DNA of 64,000 nt from the NCBI GenBank assembly GCA_964510315.1, contig CAZEAP010000001.1, positions 186,001-250,000 on the forward strand, written 5' to 3'. The notes below the pieces were generated by a model. That model saw only the letters and a program-made list of their open reading frames with translations. It was not told the DNA's origin and ran no database searches. This document shows, one piece after another, positions 51,331-59,559 of this stretch (its first letter is position 1; the number at the start of each line of letters is the position of its first letter). The DNA is from CAZEAP01 sp964510315. GTDB lineage: Bacteria; Planctomycetota; Brocadiia; SM23-32. A program made the translations under genes and the position numbers.

Positions 51331-52315
51331 ATGTATCCCCGCGGATGCCGAACTCGGCCCACAGGGGATAGTGGTCCGAGATGCGCCAGGAGAGCTTCCT
51401 TTTCGTCAGGCCACGGGACTGGAGCGTGTGACCCTTGAAGTCGAACCCGCCGGCCCGCCGGTAGTCCAGAGAGAGCGCCGGTGTCGCGCCGGCTCCCTCG
51501 AACCAGGCGATCTGGTCGTAGTACTTCTCCAGGTTCGGCTTCTCCGGGTCGCTGAACAGCGTGCGCGGGACGTGGCGGAGGTCCGTCGGGACGCTCAGGC
51601 CGGTCCCGGTGAATGCCTCGTAAAGCTCGTCCCCCTCGCGGTCGATGTTGAAATCGCCCAGCGCGATCAGGTTGTGACCATACGACTTGACGTCCCGCGC
51701 CCAGTCGGCCAGCCATTCGGCGATCGCCCGCAGCTCGGGCAGCCGGTCGGAGCTTCCCTCGCCGTAGAGCACGTGGAGGGTCACCAGGATGAACGTCTTG
51801 TCTCCCGCCAGGAAGCTGACCGCGTAGGGGGTGCGCGCGAACTGCTCCTGGAGGGCGTCGGGGTCTATCTCCTCCAGTTGCTCCCGGGGCACCACCAGCT
51901 CGCAGGCCAGACCGGAGGGCTTCACCCGCCGGGTGTCGAACACGAACGCCATCCGCTCGCCGTTGCCGGGGTCTCCCCGCGTGACGTCGGTCAGTATGAC
52001 GCCCCATTCCGGCCCCAGGTCCTCAAGCATGTGGCGGAGCGCACGGAGGTCTTTCTTCGCTTCCTGGATGGCCACCACGTCGAAGCGCGAGACGATCTCG
52101 CCGATGCATTTCAGGGCGTGGAGGTCCCTCGTCGGGCTGTCGCCGGACTCGGCACGCCACTTCATGGTGAGCCCGCCGAAACACCGGATGTTCCACGTGC
52201 CGATCAGCAGGTTGCGATCGACCGTCTTGGCCGGAATCTCATCGTCGAGCACATCCCGGAGCGCGGCCAACTCGGCTCGGACCTCTTCAGGCGGAGTGTC
52301 GGTTATCTCAGCCAT
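51329..52315 (-). CDS. Endonuclease/exonuclease/phosphatase-family protein
   Basis: 328 residues from the ATG at 52315, with GGGAG upstream. The fold's catalytic residues are seen in order: Asn in IGTWNIRCFGG, Glu in VVAIQEAKKD, His in LVTLHVLYGEG, the paired Asp/Asn in ALGDFNIDREG, and Asp-His in ISDHYPLW near the end. Members cleave nucleic acids, phosphoinositides or other phosphate esters; the substrate is unknown here. No signal peptide is seen. It starts 17 bp downstream of the GH65 fusion stop and overlaps the ADP-ribosylglycohydrolase remnant at its 3' end. Confidence 0.9.
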   Translation of the reverse strand: MAEITDTPPEEVRAELAALRDVLDDEIPAKTVDRNLLIGTWNIRCFGGLTMKWRAESGDSPTRDLHALKCIGEIVSRFDVVAIQEAKKDLRALRHMLEDLGPEWGVILTDVTRGDPGNGERMAFVFDTRRVKPSGLACELVVPREQLEEIDPDALQEQFARTPYAVSFLAGDKTFILVTLHVLYGEGSSDRLPELRAIAEWLADWARDVKSYGHNLIALGDFNIDREGDELYEAFTGTGLSVPTDLRHVPRTLFSDPEKPNLEKYYDQIAWFEGAGATPALSLDYRRAGGFDFKGHTLQSRGLTKRKLSWRISDHYPLWAEFGIRGDT

Positions 52316-52331
52316 GGTCTTGCTCCCGAGT

Positions 52332-55304
52332 TCAGATGGTGTCGGTTTCACCTCGGACAGGGACGGCCGCCTCCGGCTCGGAAGGGGAGAGGGTCACTTC
52401 TTCCCCCGACGACGTGAACTCGACCGCGGGGCCGGAGAGGAGCCGGTATTCGACCTGCTCCGGGGCGACCTTCACGCCGATGCGGCTGCCGCGGTATACG
52501 ATATCGAAGCTGTAGGAGTCCCACGCCTCGGGTAGACAGGGATCGAAGTGGAGGCCGTCGGGCCAGTCGCGCATGCCCGCGAAGCCGTTGACAACGGCCA
52601 TCCAATTGCCGCCCGCACAGGCCAGGTGCAGCCCGCCGGCGGTATTCCGCTTGAAGTCGTCCAGGTCCAGCCGCACGCTCTGGCGGAAGTAGTCGTAGGC
52701 ATCCTCCGGCCTGCCGATCTCGGAGGCGATGATGCTGTGGATGCCGGCCGAAAGGCTGGAACCGTGGCAGGTGAGCGGCTCGTAGAACTCGTAGTTCGCT
52801 CTTTTGACCTCCCGATCGAACTCCCACCCCAGCACGAACATCAGCAGGACGACGTCCGCCTGCTTGATCACCCGCATCCTCCAGAGGTTCAGCGGGTGCG
52901 TGCTCCACCGGATGTCGGTGTTGCGGGGAACCTTGCTCATGTCCACGGGCTCGAGGCGGAGGAACGAGTCGTCCTGCTCGTGGATGCCCAGTTCCTCGTT
53001 CCACGGCACGTACATGCTTTCGGCGGCCCGCAGCCAGAGTTCCCGTTCCTCCGGGCCGAGGGCGAGTTGGGCGCTCAGTTCGGCGAACTCCTCCGGTCGC
53101 CGCTCCTCCATCCGGCGCCAGACGTCGGCGGCGTAACGGAAATGCCACGCGGCCAGCATGTTGGTGTAGCAGTTGTTGTTGACGCCGCAGGCATACTCGT
53201 CCGGGCCGCAGACCACGTTGATGCAGAACCGGTCGTCGCGGAGGGCGATGAACGCCCCGAGGTCGGCCAGGAACCGTGCCGTCTCGAACAGTATCTCCGC
53301 CCCGTGGTCGTAGAGGAACGCCTCGTCACCGGTCTGTTGCGTGTAGCGAGCGACCGCCAGTGCGATGTCGCTCACCAGGTGGTACTCGGCCGTGCTGGCC
53401 TCGTGCACGACCCCACACTCCTCCCCGGAGATGGAATTCCAGGAGTAGAGCGCCCCCGCGCCGTCCATCTGCTCGGCGCGCTCCCGGGCGCGGTCGAGCA
53501 GGCCCCACCGGTACATCAAAAGCGGCCGAACTGCGCCCGGCCGGGTGTAGAGGAAGTAAGGTGAGATATACATCTCGGTGTCCCAGAAGACGTGTCCGCT
53601 GTAGGCGTCGCCGGTCAGGCCGTTGGCGGAGATGCTGCGGAGGTCGTCTTCCGGATGGCTCTGCCGGAGATGGAACAGGGAGAAGCGGAGCGCCTGCTGG
53701 TCCGAAACGTTTCCCCCTATCTCCACGTCGGCTTCCTGCCAGTGGCGCGCCCACCAGTCGGTCTGCTCGGCCAGGAGCGCCTCGAACCCGTCCTCCGCCG
53801 CGGCGCGCGCTCCTTCGACGGCTTCCGAGACCAGTTTCCCCTCGGAGGCTTCAAGGTTGGTGTAGAAGCAGGCGTGTTTCTCAAGCGTGACGCTCTGCCC
53901 GGCGGGAGCATCTACCTCGAACCGCTCGACAAGGTGGTCTCCCTCTTCCGGTGTGAAGACCGCAGTGCTGGCGTGCTCGCCGGACAGCTCGTGCAGGAAG
54001 GCCATGCCGATGCGGAAGGGCGCGGTTTTGGTTCGGTAGAGGAAGTGCTGCACCTCACGGTCCTGGCCGTGCTCCACCAGTTCTGTGTGCTCGCCGGGCA
54101 GGGCGCGGCCGGGCACTTTCCCGCGGAACTCGCTGACAAATGCCAGCCGCACGTCGCTGTCGAGCGGCGTAACCTCGCAGCGGAGGGCCGCGTTGTGGCG
54201 CCGCCTCATGCTGACCAGCCGGGTGGTCCGGATGCGCAGTTTCGCGCCGGCGGGGCTCTGCCAGACAAGCGAGCGCTCGAGCACGCCGCGGCGCATGTCC
54301 AGCTCCCGCCGGTATTCGGTCACCTCGCCGCGCGACATGCTGAAGCGTTCGCCGTCCACCTCGATGTTGAGGGCGCGCCAGTCACACAGGTTCAGCACGG
54401 CGTGGCGGTGGGGGGGATAGCCGGGAAACCGCACCACAAACTCGTAAGGCTCGTAGCCGTAGATGCCGTTGATGAAGGTTGCGGGATAGGCCGGCCCGGC
54501 GGGCGCCCCGGCTTCCTCCTCGTAGGAGCCCCGCAGGCCGATGTAACCGTTAGACAGGGCGAACACGCTCTCCCAGTAGCCGCGGCGGTTCGGCCGGGGT
54601 TCGGTCTCCGCCAGGGTCCACGCCTCCGCCGGTGGGCGGGACGTCCGGCCGGCGTCCAGGAGCGCGCCGACGTCGACCTCCTCGTAGTCCTGCACGCACT
54701 CCGGTGCGTTCGGCAACACCTCGGGCGTTCCGACGCCGATGCATTTCATGCCGGCGGCCAGGGCGGCCTCCACTCCCGATTCGGCGTCTTCAAAGACGAG
54801 ACAGTGGAAGGGGGGCACGCCGAGTCCGTCGGCGGCGAGCAGGAATATCTGGGGGGCCGGCTTGGCCCGGCTGATCTCGTTGCCGGTCACTATCGCCCGG
54901 AAGCGGCCGGTCAGCCCCAGCCGCTCCAGCACGGTGAGGGCGTTCCTGCTGGAGGAGCAGAGCCCCAGGCGGACGCCCTCGGCGCGCAGCTTCTCAATGA
55001 GTTCCAGCGCCCCCGGGTAAAGGTCGTCCTCGTTCAGCTCTGTGCGCAGCATCTCCTGGTAGTAGCCGTTCTTCCGCTCCGCGCAGGCCTTTTTTTGTTC
55101 TTCACTCAGTTCTACATCGTTGTGGTCGAGGATCACCTGCAGCGACGCCATCCGTGGAATGCCGCGGAGCTGATTATTCAGCTCCTCATCGAAGTCCCAG
55201 CCCTCTTCTTCGGCCAGTTTTTTCCAGCCCAGATAGTGGTATTTGTCGGTGAAAACGATGACGCCGTCCAGGTCGAAAAGAACCGCCTTTATCTGGTGTT
55301 TCAT
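52332..55304 (-). CDS. Beta-phosphoglucomutase fused to GH65 disaccharide phosphorylase
   Basis: 990 residues. Residues 1 to about 219 are a HAD beta-phosphoglucomutase: DxD with Asp11 and Asp13 (FDLDGVIVFTD), Arg/Lys in ISRAKPAP, and the acidic pair in VFEDAESG. Residues about 220-990 are a GH65 (alpha/alpha)6 phosphorylase with N-terminal sandwich; Glu703 in CGPDEYACGVNNN is the general acid, and KQADVVLLMF and HGSSLSAGIHS shape the phosphate and glucose sites. GH65 enzymes phosphorolyse maltose, trehalose, kojibiose or nigerose to beta-glucose-1-phosphate, which the fused domain would convert to glucose-6-phosphate. The exact disaccharide is not determined. The two steps in one chain make this a clear channelled catabolic enzyme. 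Confidence 0.94.
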   Translation of the reverse strand: MKHQIKAVLFDLDGVIVFTDKYHYLGWKKLAEEEGWDFDEELNNQLRGIPRMASLQVILDHNDVELSEEQKKACAERKNGYYQEMLRTELNEDDLYPGALELIEKLRAEGVRLGLCSSSRNALTVLERLGLTGRFRAIVTGNEISRAKPAPQIFLLAADGLGVPPFHCLVFEDAESGVEAALAAGMKCIGVGTPEVLPNAPECVQDYEEVDVGALLDAGRTSRPPAEAWTLAETEPRPNRRGYWESVFALSNGYIGLRGSYEEEAGAPAGPAYPATFINGIYGYEPYEFVVRFPGYPPHRHAVLNLCDWRALNIEVDGERFSMSRGEVTEYRRELDMRRGVLERSLVWQSPAGAKLRIRTTRLVSMRRRHNAALRCEVTPLDSDVRLAFVSEFRGKVPGRALPGEHTELVEHGQDREVQHFLYRTKTAPFRIGMAFLHELSGEHASTAVFTPEEGDHLVERFEVDAPAGQSVTLEKHACFYTNLEASEGKLVSEAVEGARAAAEDGFEALLAEQTDWWARHWQEADVEIGGNVSDQQALRFSLFHLRQSHPEDDLRSISANGLTGDAYSGHVFWDTEMYISPYFLYTRPGAVRPLLMYRWGLLDRARERAEQMDGAGALYSWNSISGEECGVVHEASTAEYHLVSDIALAVARYTQQTGDEAFLYDHGAEILFETARFLADLGAFIALRDDRFCINVVCGPDEYACGVNNNCYTNMLAAWHFRYAADVWRRMEERRPEEFAELSAQLALGPEERELWLRAAESMYVPWNEELGIHEQDDSFLRLEPVDMSKVPRNTDIRWSTHPLNLWRMRVIKQADVVLLMFVLGWEFDREVKRANYEFYEPLTCHGSSLSAGIHSIIASEIGRPEDAYDYFRQSVRLDLDDFKRNTAGGLHLACAGGNWMAVVNGFAGMRDWPDGLHFDPCLPEAWDSYSFDIVYRGSRIGVKVAPEQVEYRLLSGPAVEFTSSGEEVTLSPSEPEAAVPVRGETDTI

Positions 55305-55481
55305 CTTCGGAAGATACCTCGCCTTCTGGGGTTCAACCCGGGGCTCTGCTACGCCTCAAAGCTACACTTCTCCCTTCGGACGGTCAAGGGGGCGGACGCT
55401 AAGGGGGGAACTACGGAGCCTCCTGCGCGCCAAAGCGGGGCGCCACCCCCGCGGCCGGGACCAGTGCCCGCGTCGGTTCCA

Positions 55482-55510
55482 TTGAAAGTAGCACCCCGGC
55501 CCGCTACGAT
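55482..55510 (+). promoter_or_regulatory. Sigma-70 promoter candidate for the P-type ATPase gene
   Basis: TTGAAA at 55482-55487, 17 bp, TACGAT at 55505-55510, about 72 bp before the ATG at 55582. Confidence 0.5.
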
Positions 55511-55581
55511 ACCGTGGCGGGGCTTGTGCCGTTGCTGTTCCGAGGTTCGGCACTTCTTCACTCGAAGGCTGCGACCGGGCC

Positions 55582-58383
55582 ATGCCCGAGCAAGACTACC
55601 ACCAGATGACCGTGCAGGAAGTCCTTGATTCGCTGGAAACCAGCGCGAAAGGGCTGCCCACCGAGGAAGCCGAGAGCCGGCGGGACAAGTACGGTCCGAA
55701 CGAACTGAAGACGGACATCAGTGTGCCGAAGTGGCTGATGTTTCTCTCCCAGTTCAAAGAAGTCCTGGTGATGGTGCTGATCGTGGCGGGACTGATCTCC
55801 TACGCCATCGGCATCCTGGAGAACTCCTGGACCAACATTCGTGACGGGACGGTGATGTTCTTCATCGTCTTCATCAACGCCGTCATTGGCTTCATCCAGG
55901 AGTACAAAGCCGGCAAGATACTGGAGCGCCTCAGGAGCCTGATCAAGTCGCCGGCCCGCGTTATGCGCGAGGGGGAACTGACCGAGGTGTCACAGGAGAA
56001 ACTGGTGCCCGGGGACGTCGTCCACATCGAGGAGGGCGACAAGGTGCCCGCGGACATGCGCCTGATCGAATCCTTCAACCTTCGCACCAACGAGTTCTCC
56101 CTCACCGGCGAGTCCATGCCCCAGGACAAGCATACCAACGCCATCCGGGAGAAGCGCCCCCTCGCCGACCGGGACAACATGGTATACGTGGGCACGACGG
56201 TCGCCTCCGGCAACGCCGTCGGCGTGGTCGTCGAGACGGGCATGGAGACGGAGCTGGGCAAGATCGCCACCATGACCGAGGAGACCGGGCAGACAAAATC
56301 CCCCCTGCAGATGGAGCTGGAGGACCTGGCCAAACGGCTCACGGCCATCGTGGTCGTGATCAGCGGCGGGCTTTTCCTGGTGGCCGTCTGGCAGCAATTC
56401 CCCGTGGTCACAGCGATGACCTACGCCCTGGGGGTGGCCGTGGCCTGCGTGCCTCAGGCCCTGCCCGCCCAGGTCACCGTGGCGTTGTCGACGGCCAGCA
56501 AGCGCCTGGCCGAGAGGAACGCCGTGGTCAAAAACCTCTCAGCCACCGAAACCCTCGGCTCTACCAACGTCATCTGCACCGACAAGACCGGCACCCTCAC
56601 CAAGAACGAGATGACCGTCAAGGTCGTGTGGTTCAACGGCAATCAGTACGAGATGACCGGCATCGGCTACGAGCCGGAAGGCCACATCCTGGATGAGGAC
56701 GGGGAGCCGCTGAACCAGGAGCAGGTAGACGAGATAGAGATAATGATGGATGCCGCCACGATGGCCTCCAACGCGGAGATCCATCCTCCCGACGAGGAAC
56801 ACCACGGGTGGTATCCGGTCGGGGACCCCACCGAAGCCGCCCTGGTCACCATGTCGACCAAGCTCGGCACGCGCTCGCCGAGGGAGGATGAGGAGAACCC
56901 GGAGCTGCACGAGTTCCCCTTCGACGCCGAACGGAAGCGGATGAGTTCGGTCCGCCAGTTCGGGGAGCGCGAGGCGCTGGCCATGAAGGGCAGCACCGAC
57001 AGCGTGCTCTCCATCAGCAAGTCCATCTACCGGGACGGCGACGTCGTCCCGATAACCGAGGAGGACAAGGAGGAGATCCGCAAGGCCAACGAGGAGTACT
57101 CGCGGAACGCCATGCGGGTGCTCGCCATTGCCCATCGTCCGCTGGAGGCCGACGGTGGGGACTACGAGCTGGAGGAGGTGGAGAAGGACGTCACCTTCCT
57201 CGGCCTTGTGGGGATGATCGACCCGCCCAAAGAAGGGGTCCGGGATGCCGTCGAGAGCGCCCACCGGGCGCACATATACACCTTCATCATGACCGGCGAC
57301 CACGCCATCACCGCGCAGGCGGTGGGACAGGAGATCGGACTGGCCGAGGACCACCAGCCTTCGCCCGTGGTCACCGGGCAGGAGATGGACGACATCTCCG
57401 ACGACGAGCTGATGGCGCAGATGCGGGAGCACGATTCGCTGATCTTCTCCCGCGTCGAGCCGGCGGACAAGCTCCGCATCGTCAAGCTGCTGGAAGGGGA
57501 CGGGGAGATCGTTGCGGTCACCGGGGACGGCGTCAACGACGCCCCCGCCCTCAAACGCGCCCACATCGGCGTGGCCATGGGGCAGACCGGGACCGACGTG
57601 GCCAAGGAGGCCTCCGAGCTGGTCCTGCTGGACGACAGCTTCCCCACGCTCGTGCATGCCGTGAAGGAAGGGCGGACCATCTACAACAACCTGAAGAAGG
57701 TGGTCCTGGCCTCGATGACTACGAACGGCGCCGAACTCGCCCTGGTGCTGATAGGGTTGACTGCGGCGGCCCTGACCGGCCTGGCGATACCCATCCTGGC
57801 GATCCAGATACTGGCCATCGACCTGCTGGCGGAGATTATGCCGCTGACCTTCCTGTGTTTCGATCCGCCTTCGCCGGAATTGATGCGCATCCCGCCCCGC
57901 AGCCGGACCGAACACATCCTCGACAAGTACAGCGCCACCGAAGTGGCCTTCTTTGGTATACTGATCGGCGCACTGGCCTTCGGGAATTACTTGCTCTACG
58001 GCGCGCGCAACGGTATCACGCTGAGCCGCGAGGCACTGCAGGCCGGCACGCTGGGCGTTCACTACCCCAAGGCCACCACGCTCAGCTACCTGACCATCGC
58101 CTACTGCCAGTTCTTCAACATCCTCTCCCGCCGGCACGAGTACGCTTCCCTTTTCCACCCCAACTTCTGGACCAACAGAATACTTCTCTGGTCCATCGCC
58201 GGCTCCATAGGAACGGTGTTCATCGGGGTCTACGCCCCCGGCATCAGTGACTTCCTGGCCTTCGGCAGCATCGGGCTGATTGACTGGCTATACGTCCTCG
58301 CCGCCGCCCTGATCTACCTGGGGGCCTTCGAAGCGCTGAAATTCGTCAAGAGGCGCAGGCGCGAACCCGTCGAAACCACGTGA
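55582..58383 (+). CDS. P-type cation-transporting ATPase (P2-like, altered ion site)
   Basis: 933 residues. TGES is at 175-178, the phosphorylated Asp334 is in CTDKTGTLT, TGDH is near residue 571 (IMTGDHAITA), and GDGVNDAP is in the hinge. The overall layout matches SERCA/PMR1-type Ca-ATPases with an N-terminal cation_ATPase_N domain. The ion-site helices differ. M4 has PQALP at 291-295, where Ca pumps have PEGLP. M5 keeps Asn715 and Glu718 (TTNGAELA). M6 has Asp747-Leu-Leu-Ala-Glu751, where SERCA has Asn796-x-x-Thr799-Asp800. The specificity is therefore doubtful: calcium, sodium or another cation. A DUF389 membrane protein follows 45 bp later. Confidence 0.93.
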   Translation: MPEQDYHQMTVQEVLDSLETSAKGLPTEEAESRRDKYGPNELKTDISVPKWLMFLSQFKEVLVMVLIVAGLISYAIGILENSWTNIRDGTVMFFIVFINAVIGFIQEYKAGKILERLRSLIKSPARVMREGELTEVSQEKLVPGDVVHIEEGDKVPADMRLIESFNLRTNEFSLTGESMPQDKHTNAIREKRPLADRDNMVYVGTTVASGNAVGVVVETGMETELGKIATMTEETGQTKSPLQMELEDLAKRLTAIVVVISGGLFLVAVWQQFPVVTAMTYALGVAVACVPQALPAQVTVALSTASKRLAERNAVVKNLSATETLGSTNVICTDKTGTLTKNEMTVKVVWFNGNQYEMTGIGYEPEGHILDEDGEPLNQEQVDEIEIMMDAATMASNAEIHPPDEEHHGWYPVGDPTEAALVTMSTKLGTRSPREDEENPELHEFPFDAERKRMSSVRQFGEREALAMKGSTDSVLSISKSIYRDGDVVPITEEDKEEIRKANEEYSRNAMRVLAIAHRPLEADGGDYELEEVEKDVTFLGLVGMIDPPKEGVRDAVESAHRAHIYTFIMTGDHAITAQAVGQEIGLAEDHQPSPVVTGQEMDDISDDELMAQMREHDSLIFSRVEPADKLRIVKLLEGDGEIVAVTGDGVNDAPALKRAHIGVAMGQTGTDVAKEASELVLLDDSFPTLVHAVKEGRTIYNNLKKVVLASMTTNGAELALVLIGLTAAALTGLAIPILAIQILAIDLLAEIMPLTFLCFDPPSPELMRIPPRSRTEHILDKYSATEVAFFGILIGALAFGNYLLYGARNGITLSREALQAGTLGVHYPKATTLSYLTIAYCQFFNILSRRHEYASLFHPNFWTNRILLWSIAGSIGTVFIGVYAPGISDFLAFGSIGLIDWLYVLAAALIYLGAFEALKFVKRRRREPVETT

Positions 58384-58428
58384 ATAACTTCGCCACCGAC
58401 CGGCGGATCGGGCATTCGGGAGGCCAAT

Positions 58429-59427
58429 ATGCCGCTTCGGCTCATCCAGATGCTATCGTCGAGTTCCCGGAGAGAGGAGGCCGGCGAACTGCTCGCCGAC
58501 TTCGATCCGGTGGCGCTCTGGCATGAACAACTCACCGACGGTCAGGCACTCCTCAACGTTCTGCTGCCCGCCGAGCAGGTCGAGGATGTCCTCGATTCGT
58601 TGCGCGACCGGTTCGGCGGGGAGGAGGGTTTCCGCATCGTACTGCTGCCGGTGGAGGCCACCGTACCGAAGCACGAGCCGGAAGAGGAGGAAGAGGGGAA
58701 GAGCCCCGAAGGACAGGAAGCCGAGAAGGGACGCGTCAGCCGCCAGGAACTCTACGAGGACATTGTCCCGCCCGCACTACTAAACGGGCCTTACATGGGA
58801 ATGATCCTGCTCAGCAGCCTGGTGGCCGCCCTCGGACTGTGGCGCGGGAATATCGCCATAGTGATCGGCGCCATGGTTATTACGCCGCTGCTCGGCCCGA
58901 ATATGGCGCTGGCCCTGGCGAACACCCTTGGGGATACGGAACTGCTGCACCGTGCACTGAGGGCGAACCTGGCGGGTATCGGCGCGGGCTTCGCGTTGGC
59001 GGCGGTAATAGGCGTGCTTCTGCCTTTCGGGAATGCGAGTGAGGAATTGCTCTGGGGAACGCGCGTCGGCCTGCCGGACATCGCCGTCGGATTGGCAGCC
59101 GGGGGCGCAGGGGCGCTGGCGGTGACGCGCGGAGAACGGTCCGCACTGGTGGGCGTCATGGTCGCCGTCGCTCTGCTTCCCCCCCTCGTGGCGGCGGGGC
59201 TCATGGTCGGCGCCGGGCAATGGAGCGCTGCGTTGAATGCCGGCACTCTTTTCCTGGTCAACGTGATCTGCGTGAACCTCGCCGGCATTGCCATGTTTCT
59301 GCTGCAGGGCATCTGGCCGCATCACTACTACGAAGCGCAGGAGGCCAAAAAGGCCACCCGCCGGGCTCTGACGGTCTGGCTCTTTCTGCTGGCCTGCCTG
59401 GGAGCGGCCATCGTGCTGAGCCAGTAA
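58429..59427 (+). CDS. DUF389/TIGR00341-family membrane protein
   Basis: 332 residues. The N-terminal ~110 residues are soluble and acidic, with a ferredoxin-like fold (LLNVLLPAEQVEDVLDSL). About six membrane helices follow, with the family signatures LLNGPYMGMILLSSLVAALG, VIGAMVITPLLGPNMALALA and MVAVALLPPLVAAGLMVGAG. TIGR00341 proteins are widespread but their function is unknown. It is in the same direction as the P-type ATPase and shares no recognised promoter, so it may be in one unit. Confidence 0.92.
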   Translation: MPLRLIQMLSSSSRREEAGELLADFDPVALWHEQLTDGQALLNVLLPAEQVEDVLDSLRDRFGGEEGFRIVLLPVEATVPKHEPEEEEEGKSPEGQEAEKGRVSRQELYEDIVPPALLNGPYMGMILLSSLVAALGLWRGNIAIVIGAMVITPLLGPNMALALANTLGDTELLHRALRANLAGIGAGFALAAVIGVLLPFGNASEELLWGTRVGLPDIAVGLAAGGAGALAVTRGERSALVGVMVAVALLPPLVAAGLMVGAGQWSAALNAGTLFLVNVICVNLAGIAMFLLQGIWPHHYYEAQEAKKATRRALTVWLFLLACLGAAIVLSQ

Positions 59428-59477
59428 CAGACCGCCCGCCCTTTTCCGGCTCTGCACGCTGCTCATCCACTGCCGAG

Positions 59478-59506
59478 TTGCTCCGGTTCGAGTCGCCCAC
59501 TACAAT
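59478..59506 (+). promoter_or_regulatory. Sigma-70 promoter candidate for the GH116 gene
   Basis: TTGCTC at 59478-59483, 17 bp, TACAAT at 59501-59506, about 54 bp before the ATG at 59560. Confidence 0.5.
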
Positions 59507-59559
59507 GCCGGCTCGTTTGGGAAGGTGTTGCACCCCATTCACCGGAAGGAGCTTCGCCA

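Noticed and set aside
55320..55360. tRNA-like GGGTTCAACCCGG
   Set aside because: Only an isolated palindrome; D arm, anticodon arm and acceptor stem cannot be formed.
56539..58158. Open minus-strand frame of 539 codons
   Set aside because: Shadow of the P-type ATPase, whose motifs are all on the plus strand.
59440..59520. tRNA gene suggested by GGTTCGAGTC
   Set aside because: No acceptor or anticodon stem can be paired around it. It sits at the GH116 promoter.
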